A DNA stretch of 64,000 nt, taken from assembly GCA_034638255.1 (NCBI GenBank), contig JAWPGT010000021.1, positions 372,001 to 436,000 of the forward strand. Reading direction: 5' to 3'. Both the position numbers and the translations under genes were made by a program. Below, piece by piece: positions 36,314 to 49,099 of the stretch. The notes beneath the pieces were generated by a model. The model did not search any database and was not told the origin of the DNA. It saw only the letters and a list, made by a program, of their open reading frames with translations. Numbering within the stretch: position 1 is the stretch's first letter; each line of letters opens with the position of its first letter. The DNA comes from Coprinus comatus (taxonomy: Eukaryota > Basidiomycota > Agaricomycetes > Agaricales > Agaricaceae).

Positions 36314-37528
36314 ATGATTGACAAAATTCCACCAGAGACAACCGATATGAAGGTACCAGGTCGAACATCTCGAGTTCCAGTTAATGTTCGAGAAACAATG
36401 CAGGCAATAAAGTCTCTCCCTGAAGCGCTAAGGAACCATACTCCGACGAGTAGAACGAATACCCCTGGCGAGATGTTGTTATTAGAGCGAAAGAACAAAG
36501 CCCGCGATTATATCTCACGGTTGAGATGTCGGAAGGAGGATTTGCAGAAGGAAGTAGTTGAACAAGAGGGACATCTCCAGGACATTCGGGAACGGATAGA
36601 AGCTCGGGAGAACACTCGCACACTCCTGAACGATCGACGACGGGAGTTAAAAGGAGCGCATGAACTCATCACTACATCCGATACCTGTGACATCGAATAT
36701 ATACAAGAACGCCTTCAACGCTTGAACAGGAAAATTGGCAAAATTGCACTACTCGCCACCACAACTAAATTGAACATATCGACTGTTAACGATGACTCGG
36801 GGACGATAAAACGCGTCTTGGGGCCTGAATTTGTTCCCCTTATCTCTCATGTGGCTACAAGCAGAAATGGTGGGGATGGCATGTTGAAAGCTATCATCCA
36901 GATATTCCTATGTTCTCGGATGTATCGAGTATTACGTTCTTGGAACGACTCGAAGGAGTATGGTGAATTCCTGGAAGATCGTCTTTATCGACATATTGTC
37001 CATACTGGTGAGTAACTAATGATCAATTGATCAAACCTGGGCTGTGCGCACATTTACCTTCCTTTGGTAGAGGAGCCGAGCATTGCTGGAAAATGGAGGG
37101 AGATCACGTGTAATGAATTCGACAACGACGATGCGACGTTAGAGGAGGCACAATTGATATCCATGTCGTTAATTCAACTCCTTTCATTTTTAGGACAAAA
37201 GTGCACATACGAATCAATGATGAAGAAAGATATCTTGGACCTCGTTCACCGCTCCAAGAGGATACGTAATCGGATGAAGATACAAGTGATCTCGTATGAT
37301 ATAAATCCGGTCATAACCACCTATGGCAACGTATTTGACGGTTTGGCAATGGCTGATAGGAGCGATATCTTTGGAATACAAACGAAGGATCCGTCAGATG
37401 GACGGAAACTACATGTGTTAGGAACAACAGGGATAGGATTGAAGTACTCCATTCAAGGACAACCTAGTAAAATATTCATAAAGCCCCGAATCGTTTTATT
37501 TCCTATGTTAAGTGTAACTAGTACCTAA
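36314..37528 (+). CDS. CC2: coiled-coil protein, alpha branch
   Basis: Unrecognised 383 aa protein, clear paralogue of CC1. Exons 36314-37007 and 37071-37528 are split by a 63 nt intron at the same codon as in CC1. The order is a polar N-terminus, a coiled coil (from about residue 60, LLLERKNKARDYISRLR onward), KAIIQIFLCSRMYRVLRSW, DRLYRHIVHT, then AGKWREIT after the intron, and ISYDINPV and LGTTGIGL near the end. No signal peptide or membrane helix is seen. It is followed after 355 bp by beta-branch gene CC3 on the same strand, and its start faces HSL4. Confidence 0.8.
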
Positions 37529-37882
37529 TTAGTTCCATAATATACTTGTACCCACCTTGTATCAAAAACTACAATTGCATATACGATCAACATCTATCAT
37601 TTACATTATCTTATGGTTGATCTTGGGCATTTATGTTGTATTGTATCGTTTCTGGTTGTGTGTGATCTGGGTGATATTAATAATTGTGTGATCATGGGTG
37701 TCCACAGATGGCATAAGCCTTAGCCAACCCTATCAGGACTCAGCAGCTGCGAATGACAAAATTAACCTGTCATGTGTACACGTTGTATACTCATGCCTCA
37801 GTATACTTAGAGCGGTTTTCGGAATCTTCGACACAACTTACAACTATCTATCTTGTTCCCTTCGCACTCCTGGAAACTAACA

Positions 37883-39255
37883 ATGTCTGAAAATGACCAC
37901 GGACACTCAACTCGTGGGCGAAGGATATGTGACGACCGCACAAAGTCAAACCAAGGACATAGAGATCCCTCGGATTCACTTACTCAACCACGCTCGTACA
38001 ATCAAGGTCACTCTCCTGCAAGTGGCAGTCTTTTGGGTGGCAGAACCCCTGTTGATCCCTCGTCCAAGCGCCATCGATCGCATGATTCCAACAACAGACA
38101 GCGTTCTAGTTCAATGGTTAGGCAGAGTGAGGTGCCTGAGGACCACGAGCTGCAGGAATTAGAGAAAGAATTAGAGAAGGAGAAAAGAGAGATACGGAAG
38201 TTGAAGAATAAACGACGAGGATTGGAAACCGAAATTCGGCAGGCCACCGATACACTCAAGGAAATGCCTAAAGATTTGGACAAATTGCTCGACGAGACAA
38301 CTAGACAGCTTACGGTAGCTGAGCGCTTCCTATCCTCGGCAGATACTGCATCGGAAGCTGAAATAATTCGAATGTTGGAAATCATCAACGACGAAATTCT
38401 CCAGCTATCTTCCGTTGTGGCGGATATGATCGAGATCACCGCAGAGAAACGCTTTGTAACAGAGGCCACCATTGCTCAATTCAAGCCGCTGGCAGTCCAA
38501 GTTCTAGGGAGTAATTTCTTGGATGTTGTCTTACACCACCAGCTACAAGATACGACAGCAATTCAAATTGGCTGGCAAGGAGTACTTGTTCATTGCTGTC
38601 TCTGCTTAGTCAAGGAGTGGACAATAGGAACATACGCTTGGTCAAACACTTCTTTGCACGATACATATGACAGGATTCACAAAAAAAGTACGTTACAATT
38701 TTATCTAGTATCATTTGATAGATAATAATAGTCTCTCTAGACGACCAGACAGTAGCAGCACGATGGCGCGCAATCACCTTTGGAGCGTTAAGGAAGATAT
38801 CGCCGCCAGAAGGGGCCGAACAGTGGATTACGACAACCATTGATTATTTAATGTCCTTTCCTATTGTGTGCGGCCTCATCTCAGACGGCGAGGTATACGG
38901 AAACATCTGTAGTGCATTCTCTCAGCGAATAACACCCCTTGTGGACAAGTGTCTCGAGTTGAGCCGCGTACTCTTCGAAGGAGTGCTATCGTCTGATATT
39001 CGGCCGTATGCATGTAATGCTGGAGATCTCTACCATCCTGACATAGCAGATCTTGATTACGAGGACGGGAACGAGAGAGAAAGGGATTCGCACGCACTGG
39101 GTGAACGGAAAAGGGGAGAAGTTGTTGCATTTTCACTCGCTCTTGGACTTTATCGGTCCACTGGCAGGATAAATAGCGACTCAAGAGGGGATGAAAATAC
39201 AGTCACGAAGGCCAAGGTCATCTTGCTTACTACAGCTGAATCAATGATTTCTTAA
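37883..39255 (+). CDS. CC3: coiled-coil protein, beta branch
   Basis: Unrecognised 434 aa protein. Exons are 37883-38687 and 38756-39255. I use ATG 37883 (MSENDHGHSTRGRR); the upstream part of the frame has no ATG. A disordered, basic/Ser-rich N-terminus of about 90 residues precedes a strong coiled coil (ELQELEKELEKEKREIRKLK onward). Then come LTVAERFLSSADTASEAEI, LQLSSVVADM, IQIGWQGVLVHCCL, the intron, and ARWRAITFGALRK. The intron site, its phase and the WRxIT motif match the alpha-branch genes, so the branches are distant relatives. It sits between CC2 and the 3' end of HSL5. Confidence 0.8.
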
Positions 39256-39653
39256 GACGAGTGTGGAGGTACTGGTAGTTGGACTTCCGACTCATTCTCA
39301 GCATCCCCTTCCAAATATATGATGTTCTTGATATTCTTTTCCCTTATTTTCGGTACCCGGTGTAACCTGTATAAACGAGTGTCACATCGTTTTTGCATAT
39401 ATTCAAAGCTTCGCCAGTCTCAAAAGAAACAAATCGGAATCAAAGCTCAGAATACAGTCGGAGATATAATAAAAACATGACGGCTCCACAGTAGAGCAGG
39501 ATACTGAAACCTCGTCAATGACCTTGAAGGCGATAAGCACATGAAGTCAAAAAATACACCAACTGGGACATAAAGCAAATGGCAACAATTATGGTACAGG
39601 AAAAGTAGCAGAACCATTGTGCTTGAATTTGATAGAATTTCACAAGAGTTAGA
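39256..39653. other. Convergent region CC3/HSL5
   Basis: No gene. From about 39567 onward the sequence is nearly identical to that after 46357, the 3' flank of HSL7; this marks one edge of the HSL5/HSL7 duplication. Confidence 0.6.
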
Positions 39654-42119
39654 TCAGGGGTTGATGTCGTAGATAATCTCGACAGGACCTCGTTTCTCGA
39701 TGCCCTATGATTATAATTAATCTAGGAGACACGATGATAATGAGATCACATATACATACACCTTCATTCCACGCAACCTGCGCCTGTAATTCGGTGAGTC
39801 CAAACTTCATGATGACGTCGAAAGAAATCTTCCAATAACGTTTACGCGATTCCTGATAAAGTGTTTTTGGCATCTTCCTCAAATCTAACTTGACTGTACA
39901 GGTCCCCCGGAAGTTAGCTGTCGAGGCGCTATGGAGTTAACCTGAATATGAGTCTGGATCGTACAAAAAGCTCACCCAAGTCATTATCCATCCATTGGTA
40001 TTGGCTCGGTTCCAGCTCGCCCCCATAACAAAATATTTGCTCTTCCGAGAAATCCTCAGGGCGTCCCATACGATGCACAAAATAACTCCTACGGAATTCT
40101 TTTGACTCAGATACCTGTGTGTTCTGTGATGTGCCGCATGAGTAATAACCATTGGGATTCTGTAGGAGGTACATACTCGTGGAAGGATGACATCAAATAT
40201 ACCCCTAAGCATTCTCTTTCCAGTAACTTGATGGATAAAACAAGCATGGCTTCTTTTAGCGTGCTCGGGTTTACTAGAGTCATAAACTTCTTGAGTCTCA
40301 GTGCCATAGGTGAGTTTGGAAACGCGAGTATGAACAGGGTGGTCCAGAATTCCTGAGATAGCTCCATCAGACACGACTTTATTTCTGTAATTTCATGTTA
40401 AAGTGTTAAGCTCAAGCGGGAGCTACGGTGTAAGTAATGCACCCACAGCTGCGCATCGGGTCGGTACACATTCAATCCATGTTTTTCAAGTTCCTCTTTG
40501 ACACGATTGAACAAATAATCACTTGCAGAGAAACCGCCGACTAGGAATATATTCTGTATATAGTAATCCCAAATGAGAACTACTGTACATGAATGTGGAG
40601 AGCGAGAGAGACTGTACCGAAATTTTCTTATGGGCCATTTCCCGCTGCAAAGAGACAGCGTCCAGGATACACTGAACAGAAGGCTGAAAGAATGATGCCA
40701 TAACAGCACTAAAGTATGCTTGTAAGCACACTCGTCAGTTTAGATCAAATAAACCTACATACCCTTCTAATCTGAGTCGCCCAGCTACAATCCCAAGCTC
40801 AGAATCCTTCATTTTACGTCCAAATCCGAGGGGAATAAAAGAAGGATCGCCTGGTTCACGGAAAACATGCTTTGTTGACCTGTCAAATGTCTCAAGTAAT
40901 TGCGGAATACTCTCAGAGTACTGTGTCTTTCCCAACAGCTCTGGTTCGTTTGATGATGTATTGTAAGTGTTGGATATGCTAACCCTAGACATCTCCAACA
41001 CACCTTCTAAATGTTTCTTCGCATAGTTCTGGGTCACAAAGATCGCGCCTTTTGTATAACCTAAAGAGTTTATGCTAAGCTTTCTGGGAGAATTGAAGAT
41101 CATCGGAGGGACTTTACACTGTGCCTCTGCAATCTCCTCATATGTTTTTCCATCTGGAAGACAAGCGTATGCGCTAACGTCTATCGTACCTCCTCCTGCG
41201 TCCACAATTACTACACCCTCACCTTTCTTTTCTAGTGTTAATATGAGAGAATCTGTACAAATGTGTGACTTACAGATATCATAGCGTTGGCCACAACACC
41301 CTTCTCTATACAACGATTCAAACTGGCTTCACCTTCCGTAACAAATGTGATTTTCCTGTGATCTGTTGGTCGTGTTGTCACAAGACCAGCCATTTGTGCC
41401 GCCTGTCTGATGAGGCTTTGTTGTGGCCCGCCCCATCCATTTGGGTGAGAAAGAATATAATGGATTTCTCCACTTTCCCAGACACTGGTCCCAATCCCAG
41501 GGTGTACTTCTTCGATATATTGCCGGAAACTTCGTTGAGATATTTCAGAAAGTCAGCAAAGATCTCGAGGGCTGTTTTTCCTATTTGTCGCAAAGGAAGA
41601 GGAGGAAGATCAATATCGGAAGTGATCTTCCTCTTGATAGATGGGTCGAGATGAAGTTTGAACCTGGAGAGAAGAATCAGTCAGTCAGAGTGAGTGTGTT
41701 GTAAAAGTAAGACGTTGGGATCCAACCATTCTGCCCGTATCCAACCTTCCTCTTCAACAGTGATGTCCATTCCATCTCTTTCCGCTTCAGCGCCCACGGC
41801 CTGTACTTTTCCATCTGTACTGTAATAGATGACTGAAGGAATTTTTGCGTCCTTTCCGGCTCTCTCTAGTCCTGGGAATCTATACACCATGATCGACATG
41901 CACAGGTATCACTAGATGGAGTAAATGTCTTACTTTGTTATACCTTCAATTTCCGGAATCTTTCCTGGGTCTAAATATACTACATCATAGTGAGTGAAAA
42001 ATGTTGATGGTACAGGCTAGAGTTTAGTTTCACCTAAATGATATCCCACTAAACGTTGTTCCAACGTCGAATGCGAGTAATAGTTGACGTTTTTTTCCAC
42101 TGTAGGGATCTCTAGACAT
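39654..42119 (-). pseudogene. HSL5: HSPA12-type Hsp70-like gene with one frameshift
   Basis: Sister copy of HSL7. ATG 42119-42117 and TGA 39656-39654 are in place and all exons of the family plan can be followed. In the large exon, near 41525, it has GCCGG where HSL7 has GCCGGG. The lost base puts the nucleotide-binding domain out of frame just after FLKYLNEVS. The P1 motif (DVGTTFSG), VDAGGGTID and the adenosine motif (VGGFSASDYL) are otherwise intact. Either this is a very young pseudogene or an assembly error in a region duplicated at near identity. The 5' half (about 41087-42119) differs from HSL7 at only scattered positions, while the C-terminal exons are much more diverged. Confidence 0.7.
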
Positions 42120-43168
42120 AGTTGAATTGAAGGTCGGGCAAGATCAGTAGGTAGTGCAAATGTTGCTTATGTTTTACAGTCTCGATTGACAAGGCACGTT
42201 GTAAGAGGCTTAAGCGGGTGTGAAGTGTCTGTGTGTGTATGTGTCATGCGACTCATGCCATGATATACTGCGCATTACATTGCAAGAAGCTCAATGGATT
42301 ACGGTATGTCCAAAAATATTGCCCACAATATCCAGGTCCAGGCTGAGCGCTGAGCACTATACCATACGGTCTGATCACAAGAACAAGATTGGACCAGGTT
42401 GGGAGCGCTTCGGCTTGAATATGAGATGGTGAAAATCTGAAATGAATTGGCGTTGGACATTGAAAACCGTGAGCTTATTCAAGGTACTAGGCGAACTTTC
42501 TCTTCTAAAGAAGATGATGTATCTTTTTCGTTTTAATATTTACTTAGCTATCAGTGTCATTATAGAGCGGCATTTTGGTACAACAATCTAGCAGTTGTGT
42601 TGTTCGACTCAGACCACTGGTCTCTGGAGATGTCATCAAAAGCAGGTTACTATCACCTTCATAGTTACAGAAAGTCTATAACCACACGTCTTTTATCGAT
42701 GGAATGAAAGGGCGCAGCGGTCGAGACTCAAAAGAGGGATAGCGAAAGAACCCGCACAAGGGCTTATCAATGCTGCGGAGAAAGGGAATGACTTCTTCGG
42801 AAACTGTTACCCATACCTCCATGCTGTGCTCGAAGTTATTTCTAGAAATCGACAGGCAGAGAAGACACGGATGTTTCCTTTCAAATCTTCCACGCATACT
42901 AAACTAACTTAACGTCATATAATATCTTCGTCACTCTTTGAACTTTCAACTAAGAGTGAACCCTGTCCGTTACACATACAAATACAAAAAAAAAAATACA
43001 AAATAGGATACTTCCACCGCAACATGCAAGAGAGTAAACATCCTGTTCGATTTTACATTTCCCTTGGTTGTATGATGACGGCAGAAGTAATAAATTGTCC
43101 TAAATCACTATCTGTGATATTGAAGGGGAAAAATGCATGCGAATACCATCATAATGAAGATAAATTGA
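42120..43168. other. Region between HSL5 and HSL6 with a coding relic
   Basis: The first 190 bp match the HSL7 upstream region. On the plus strand about 42590-42900 holds open stretches (SGDVIKSR; then, in another frame, GLINAAEKGNDFFGNCYPYL and VISRNRQAEKT) broken by a frame change. The end of this block (about 42829-42893) resembles 49501-49560. I read it as a fragment of an unidentified gene family. The remainder is unassigned. Confidence 0.45.
42184..42205 (-). promoter_or_regulatory. Shared HSL upstream element (HSL5 copy)
   Basis: The gene strand reads CAACGTGCCTTGTCAATC, about 65 bp upstream of the HSL5 ATG. Confidence 0.55.
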
Positions 43169-45712
43169 TCAAGGTTTGGTATCATAGATGATTTTGACGG
43201 GTCCTCTATTTTGAAGAGTGAGCTTAAAGCATTTCATTCAAACTATAAGCTTACCGTTTCTCAATACCCCGCCAGAGGTTCGTCAGACTTTATGTATATA
43301 TTTAGAGTAGTAAAAGAGAAACGTACAATCTCAGTCCATACAACCTGAGCCTCTAGCTCAGTCAAACCAAATCTCAGGACAACATCATAAGCGACTTTAT
43401 AATAACGACCTCTCTGTCCCGTGTGGGATGTTTTGGGAAGCCTAGCCAAGTCTATCCTGACCTTGCAAACCTCCTGAAAATTGGCTGCAAAGTTTTGAGT
43501 TTTATTATTGATATAGAATAAATTATCGAATGACATACAAGGATCGTTATCAACCCAGTTCAGATAGTCAGTTGACAACAGACTGCATTGATAACAATGG
43601 ATCACTTCATGTATGATATTAGGAGAAGTGATGTTCTGAATGTTTCGCGTGAAATTTCTTCGGAATTCTTGTGTCTCGGACACTTGGGTGTTCTTTGCAA
43701 TTATAATATCAGGAATGAGTAGCACCAAGTGGGGTGGGGGAATCACATACCCGTGCCAATATCGTGTTAAATAGGCCCCTCAACATCTTGTTTCCAGACC
43801 AGTAGTCGTCATATGATTGATTCTTCCTCTTTTTGTGCTCTTTGTTTTGCCCTATATACCTGGTGGTACATTTAATTCCATAAGACCTTCTAGAGACTCG
43901 TACTTGGACTGGATGGTCCACTATTCCAGAAACGGCCCCATTAGCAACAGCCTTTCCCCTGGAGTTTTGAATCTTGAACGTATACACCAGAAAAATAGAA
44001 AATAAAAAAATTACCCACATTGTGTGTCCGGTCGCCACACTGTAAGTCCATGCTTTGCTAGCTCATCTTTCACCCGTTTAAGCAGGTAGTCATTTCCTGA
44101 AAAACCTCCAACAAGAAAAACATTCTGATAAGGGTGCGGTGAACACGAGTGAATTTTGAATGGGTAAACATTCAGTTAAGGATAGATACATGTAAACTCA
44201 TACCGAGATCCTTTTGTGCGTTATCTTCTGTTGTTCCAACACAGAGGATATGATACATTGGATAGACTGCTCAAAAAACGATGCTACAGTTGCCCTAATA
44301 ATAACATTTATTCAAAAATTAATTACAGCGTTACGGGTGCTCTCGATAACTGAATTCGGACATACCCTTCTAAACGGAGTCTCCTGGCTTTTATTCCCAG
44401 GTTAGAATCATTGCGTTTTCTTGATGTAAAAGAGAGGAAATGAGGGTCGCCAGGATCACGGAAGGTGCATTTTGCCGACCTATCGAATACCCCCAGCAAC
44501 TGGGGGATATCCTCAAGATATCGTGTTCCTGCGAAACGCTCTGAAGATGGTTGTGAGGTTACCGTTGGTATCAATAATTTTTAACATACCTTCTAAGTGT
44601 GCTTTTGCATGCCTCTGAGTTACAAAGATGGAACCCATCATATGACCTGGAGTAAAATATCTCAATTAAAAGTGATCATGCGGATTCAAAAGGATCATTC
44701 TTACATTGAGATTCAGCAATCTCTTCATACGCCCTCCCATCCTGTCGGCGTGAATATGCACTGACATCTATAGTACCTCCACCTGCATCGACAATGACTA
44801 CACCTTCACCACTCTGAATAGCGATGTCGTAGTAACGTTGACTAGGTTTAAGTGAAAAAGAAACATACCGAAACCATGGGATCAGTCAACAGACCTCTCT
44901 CGATGCAGCGATTCAGACTTGCTTCGCCCTCCGTAACAAATGTAACTTTTCTACGAGTGTTGGGTTTTTTGGTAATAAGACCGGCCTTTTCCGCAGCTTG
45001 CCTGAGCAAATTTTGTTGCTTCCCCGCCCAGCCATTCGGATGAGAGAGTATGTAATGTATTTGACCACTTCCCCAGACACTGGTCCCAACTATTGGATGG
45101 TTTTCCTCAATGTATTGCTTGGCGACGTCGTTGAGATACTTCAAAAAGTCTGCGAAGATATCGAGCGGAGTTTTTCCAACCTGTTCTCCCGCTAGAGGAG
45201 GAATTTCAGGAGAGTCTTGTTTGGGGGATGGATCAAGATGCAGCTTGAACCTAGAGTAACGAATGGTAAGCATACGAGGAACACAAACAGTTCAGATGAA
45301 GATGAAGCAGTTTTTACCATTCGATTCGCACCCATTCCTCTTCTTCAGCGAGAATATCAATACCATCCCTCACAGCTTCAGCACCAATAGCCCGGATTTC
45401 GCCAATTTTACTGTAGTAGATAACTGATGGAATCTTAGCGTCGCCTTTTTCCTGTCCAGGAAATCTGTACACTGGCGTCAAGCTAGATATTAATTTTTTT
45501 TATATGCATCTCAACTTGTTAACCCCGCGAATTTGAGGCTTCTTCCCTGGATCCAAGATACTATGTTTCAAAGACTATGTGAGCGTGACGGTCAATGGCA
45601 GTCCTTTTGAGTGGTTTTACCTGTATGAAATGCCACTAAACGTGGTCCCAACATCAAGTGCGATGAGAAGCTGGCGCGTATTGCCAACGTATGCAGCTCT
45701 ATTGGGAGACAT
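43169..45712 (-). CDS. HSL6: HSPA12-type Hsp70-like ATPase
   Basis: Predicted ATPase of the array family and closest sister of HSL8. ATG 45712-45710 gives MSPNRAAYVGNTRQLLIALD followed by DVGTTFSG. SGEGVVIVDAGGGTIDVSAY, the adenosine motif (VFLVGGFSGNDYL) and GLTELEAQVVWTE are intact. The exon equivalent to NKVVADGAISG reads GKAVANGAVSG. The C-terminal domain has several Cys (HCYQCSL, DNDPC) not seen in the HSL5/HSL7 group. The tail is GPVKIIYDTKP before TGA 43171-43169. It lacks the shared CACGTT element. I found no frame break. Confidence 0.83.
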
Positions 45713-46445
45713 GGTGTAGTTGTGATGATAACTTCATCCATGCAAATATTGGATGGAGAGGAGTCCGTGAGAAGCTATTCTGTGACAGCGTGGTTAGAGA
45801 GTTTATGCAGACCCTGTTGCTGATTCTGTTATGGTAATAGAAGCCTTCTGCTCAAAAAGCCTTCCGCAGTCGCAGAGCGTACAAGTTATCTATAATCTAC
45901 ATATAAGTACTAGGTGAACAGAAGCTCGCATTAACTAAACTTATCCTTATCTTATTCCGACCAGCTTGTGATATGTGATAACATCCCATTGTTTCGGATT
46001 GTTCTTGTTCGGACTAAGAAATCCACAATGACTTGCGAGCACTTGGAATGAGGATATTTGATACATAGCGGGAAAGCTACAACTTTAATCTGATGACTGA
46101 CGTTTTGGCTTGTGAGAGATAAGAACCCCGGAAAGGTTATATTGTGACCGGGACCTGCCATTAGTGCACGTAGGTAGATTTAGATCATATACATACTGAC
46201 GCTGGTGAGCTGGTTCAAATTTCGGGTTCATATCTGCTTAACATACTTACTAGAACACATTGTAAACACCTTATTTTTTACCGCGACCGTTCCGCTGCAA
46301 AATCCGGGAGCTATAAATCCACTGCAGACAGAAGTTCGAAGTAAAATATACTAACTCGTACATAAAGCAAATGGCAACAATTATGGTACAGGAAAAGTAG
46401 CAGAACCATTGTACTTGAATTTGATAGAATTTCACAAGAGTTAGA
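45713..46445. other. Chimeric flank between HSL6 and HSL7
   Basis: 45713 to about 46265 resembles the region upstream of HSL8 (56357 to about 56960), for instance AGCCTTCCGCAGTC and TAACATACT. From about 46357 on it is the 3' flank shared with HSL5. The junction at about 46270-46357 therefore joins two duplication units; the coiled-coil gene expected here (as CC4 near HSL8) is missing. Confidence 0.55.
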
Positions 46446-48902
46446 TCAGGGGTTGAGGTCGTAGATAATCTCGACCGGACCTCGTTTCTCGATGCCCTAT
46501 GATCATAGTTAATCTAGGAGACACGATGATAATGAGATCACATATACATACACCTTCATTCCACGCAACCTGCGCCTGTAATTCGGTGAGTCCAAACTTC
46601 ATGATGATGTCAAAAGTAATATTCCAATAACGTCCACGCGGTTCACAATGGATTGACTTGGGCATCTTCTTCAGACCCAACTTGACTGTACACTTCTGCC
46701 GGAAGTTAGCTATGAAGGTGTTAGAGAGTTAATCTGAACGTCAAGTCGGATCCGCTTACTCACTCGGGTCGTTGTCTATCCATCGGTATAGGCTGGGTTC
46801 TAGATCTCCCTCATAGCAAAGTATTTCCTCTTCCGTGAAGCCCTTTGGGCGGGCCATAAAATCCGTAGAGTAACTCCTACGGAATTCTTGGGTCTCAGAT
46901 ACCTGTGTGTTCTGTGGACATGTATATCTCATGAGTAACGATTCTACCGTTGGGAGTATATCATATGAGCGTACACGTGGAATAATGACATCGAATATAC
47001 CCCTAAGCATTTTCTGCCCTGTGACTTTATGGACAAAGCAAGTGTTGCTCCTTTGGGTGTGCTCTGGGTTGCTAGAGTCATAGTCCTCTACAATAGTAGT
47101 ACCGTATGCCAATCGGATAACACGAGTATGCACAGGGTGGTCCAGAATTCCTGAGATAGCTCCATCAGATACGACTTTATTTCTGTAATTTGATGTTAAA
47201 TAGTTGAGCTCCGTGAGAGCTAGTAATACACTCACAGCTGCGCATCGGGTCGGTACACATTCAATCCATGTTTCTCAAGTTCCTCTTTGACACGGTTGAA
47301 CAAATAATCACTTGCGGAGAAACCGCCGACTAGGAATATATTCTGTGTATAGTAATCCCAAATGAGAACTGTGCATGAATCGTGGAGAGCGAGAGTGTAC
47401 CGAAATTTTCTTGTGAGTCATTTTCCGCTGCAAAGAGACGGCGTCCAGGATACACTGAACCGAAGGCTCAAAGAATGATGTCATAACGGCACTAGAGTAT
47501 GCTTTTAAGTGCACTCGTCAGTTTAGATCGAATAAATTGTGACATACCCTTCCAATCTTAGTCTCCCAGCCACAATCCCAAGCTCGGAATCCTTTATTTT
47601 ACGTCCAAATCCGAGGGGAATAAAAGAAGGATCGCCTGGTTTACGGAAGACACACTTTGTTGACCTGTCAAAGGTCTCAAGTAATTGCGGAATACTCTCA
47701 GAGTACTTTGTCTTTCCCAGCAACTCTGAATTGTTTAAAAGCATTGGAAGAAACCTGGAACCCTTGACGTCGCCTACATACCTTCTAAATGTTTCTTTGC
47801 ATAGTTCTGGGTCACAAAGATTGCACCTTTCGTATAACCTAAAGAGTTTATGCTGAGCTTTCTGTGCATAGGGAAGATCGTAGGAGGGACTTTACACTGT
47901 GCCTCTGCAATCTCCTCATATGTTTTTCCATCTGGAAGACAAGCGTATGCGCTAACGTCTATCGTACCTCCTCCTGCGTCCACAATTACTACACCCTCAC
48001 CTTTCTTTTCTAGTGTTAATATGAGAGAATCTGTACAAATGTGTGACTTACAGATATCATAGCGTTGGCCACAACACCCTTCTCTATACAACGATTCAAA
48101 CTGGCTTCACCTTCCGTAACAAATGTGATTTTCCTGTGATCTGTTGGTCGTGTTGTCACAAGACCAGCCATTTGTGCCGCCTGTCTGATGAGGCTTTGTT
48201 GTGGCCCGCCCCATCCATTTGGGTGAGAAAGAATATAATGGATTTCTCCACTTTCCCAGACACTGGTCCCAATCCCAGGGTGTACTTCTTCGATATATTG
48301 CCGGGAAACTTCGTTGAGATATTTCAGAAAGTCAGCAAAGATCTCGAGGGCTGTTTTTCCTATTTGTCGCAAAGGAAGAGGAGGAAGATCAATATCGGAA
48401 GTGATCTTCCTCTTGATAGATGGGTCGAGATGAAGTTTGAACCTGGAGAGAAGAATCAGTCAGTCAGAGTGAGTGTGTTGTAAAAGTAAGACGTTGGGAT
48501 CCAACCATTCTGCCCGTATCCAACCTTCCTCTTCAACAGTGATGTCCATTCCATCTCTTTCCGCTTCAGCGCCCACGGCCTGTACTTTTCCATCTGTACT
48601 GTAATAGATGACTGAAGGAATCTTTGCATCCTTTCCGGCTCTCTCTAGTCCTGGGAATCTATATACCATAATCGACATGGACAATCACTAGATGCGAATA
48701 AATCTCTTACTTTGTTATACCTTCAATTTCCGGAATCTTTCCTGGGTCTAATATACTACATCATAGTGAGAAATAAGTGGAAAATGTTGATGGTACAGGC
48801 TCGAGTTTAGTTTCACCTAAATGATATCCCACTAAACGTTGTTCCAACGTCGAATGCGAGTAATAGTTGACGTTTTTTTCCACTGTAGGGATCTCTAGAC
48901 AT
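46446..48902 (-). CDS. HSL7: HSPA12-type Hsp70-like ATPase (model gene)
   Basis: Hsp70/actin-fold ATPase, 593 aa; I resolved every exon here and used it as template. Exons: 48817-48902, 48711-48755, 48506-48658, 48052-48442, 47896-48004, 47782-47838, 47548-47725, 47401-47491, 47236-47342, 46975-47182, 46764-46911, 46552-46709, 46446-46496. Motifs are phosphate-1 DVGTTFSG (18-25), phosphate-2 VDAGGGTID (233-241) and adenosine VGGFSASDYL (from 375). The block GKTALEIFADFL...LSHPNGW and TEGEASL is typical of HSPA12-like proteins. There is no canonical Hsp70 substrate-binding domain or EEVD tail. The C-terminal third carries the NKVVSDGAISGILDHPV segment, a variable stretch after NTQVSETQEF, and the conserved end GLTELQAQVAW...RGPVEIIYDLNP. 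Two donors are offset from the first GT but restore frame. Confidence 0.9.
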
Positions 48903-49099
48903 AGTTGAATTGAAGGTCGGACGAAATCAATAAGAGTGCAAATGTTGTTTTATATATTAGATTTCGCCATCTTGATTGACAGGGCACGTTGCAAGAGGCC
49001 CGAGTGGAGGTGAAGTGTTTGCGTGCGTGCGTGTGTGCCATGCGACTCATGCCATAATATACTGCGCATTACATTACACGAAGCTCAATTATGGTAATA
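48903..49099. promoter_or_regulatory. HSL7 upstream region
   Basis: TATATAAAA on the gene strand lies at about 48948-48957, roughly 50 bp before the ATG. The CACGTT element is about 25 bp further upstream, then ATGCGCAGTATA at about 49059-49070. The same order is seen upstream of HSL5. Confidence 0.5.
48974..48995 (-). promoter_or_regulatory. Shared HSL upstream element (HSL7 copy)
   Basis: The gene strand reads CAACGTGCCCTGTCAATC, the consensus form, about 75 bp upstream of the ATG. Confidence 0.6.

Noticed and set aside
38008..38472. Minus-strand Ser/Ile-rich open frame
   Set aside because: It is the antisense shadow of the CC3 coiled-coil exon.
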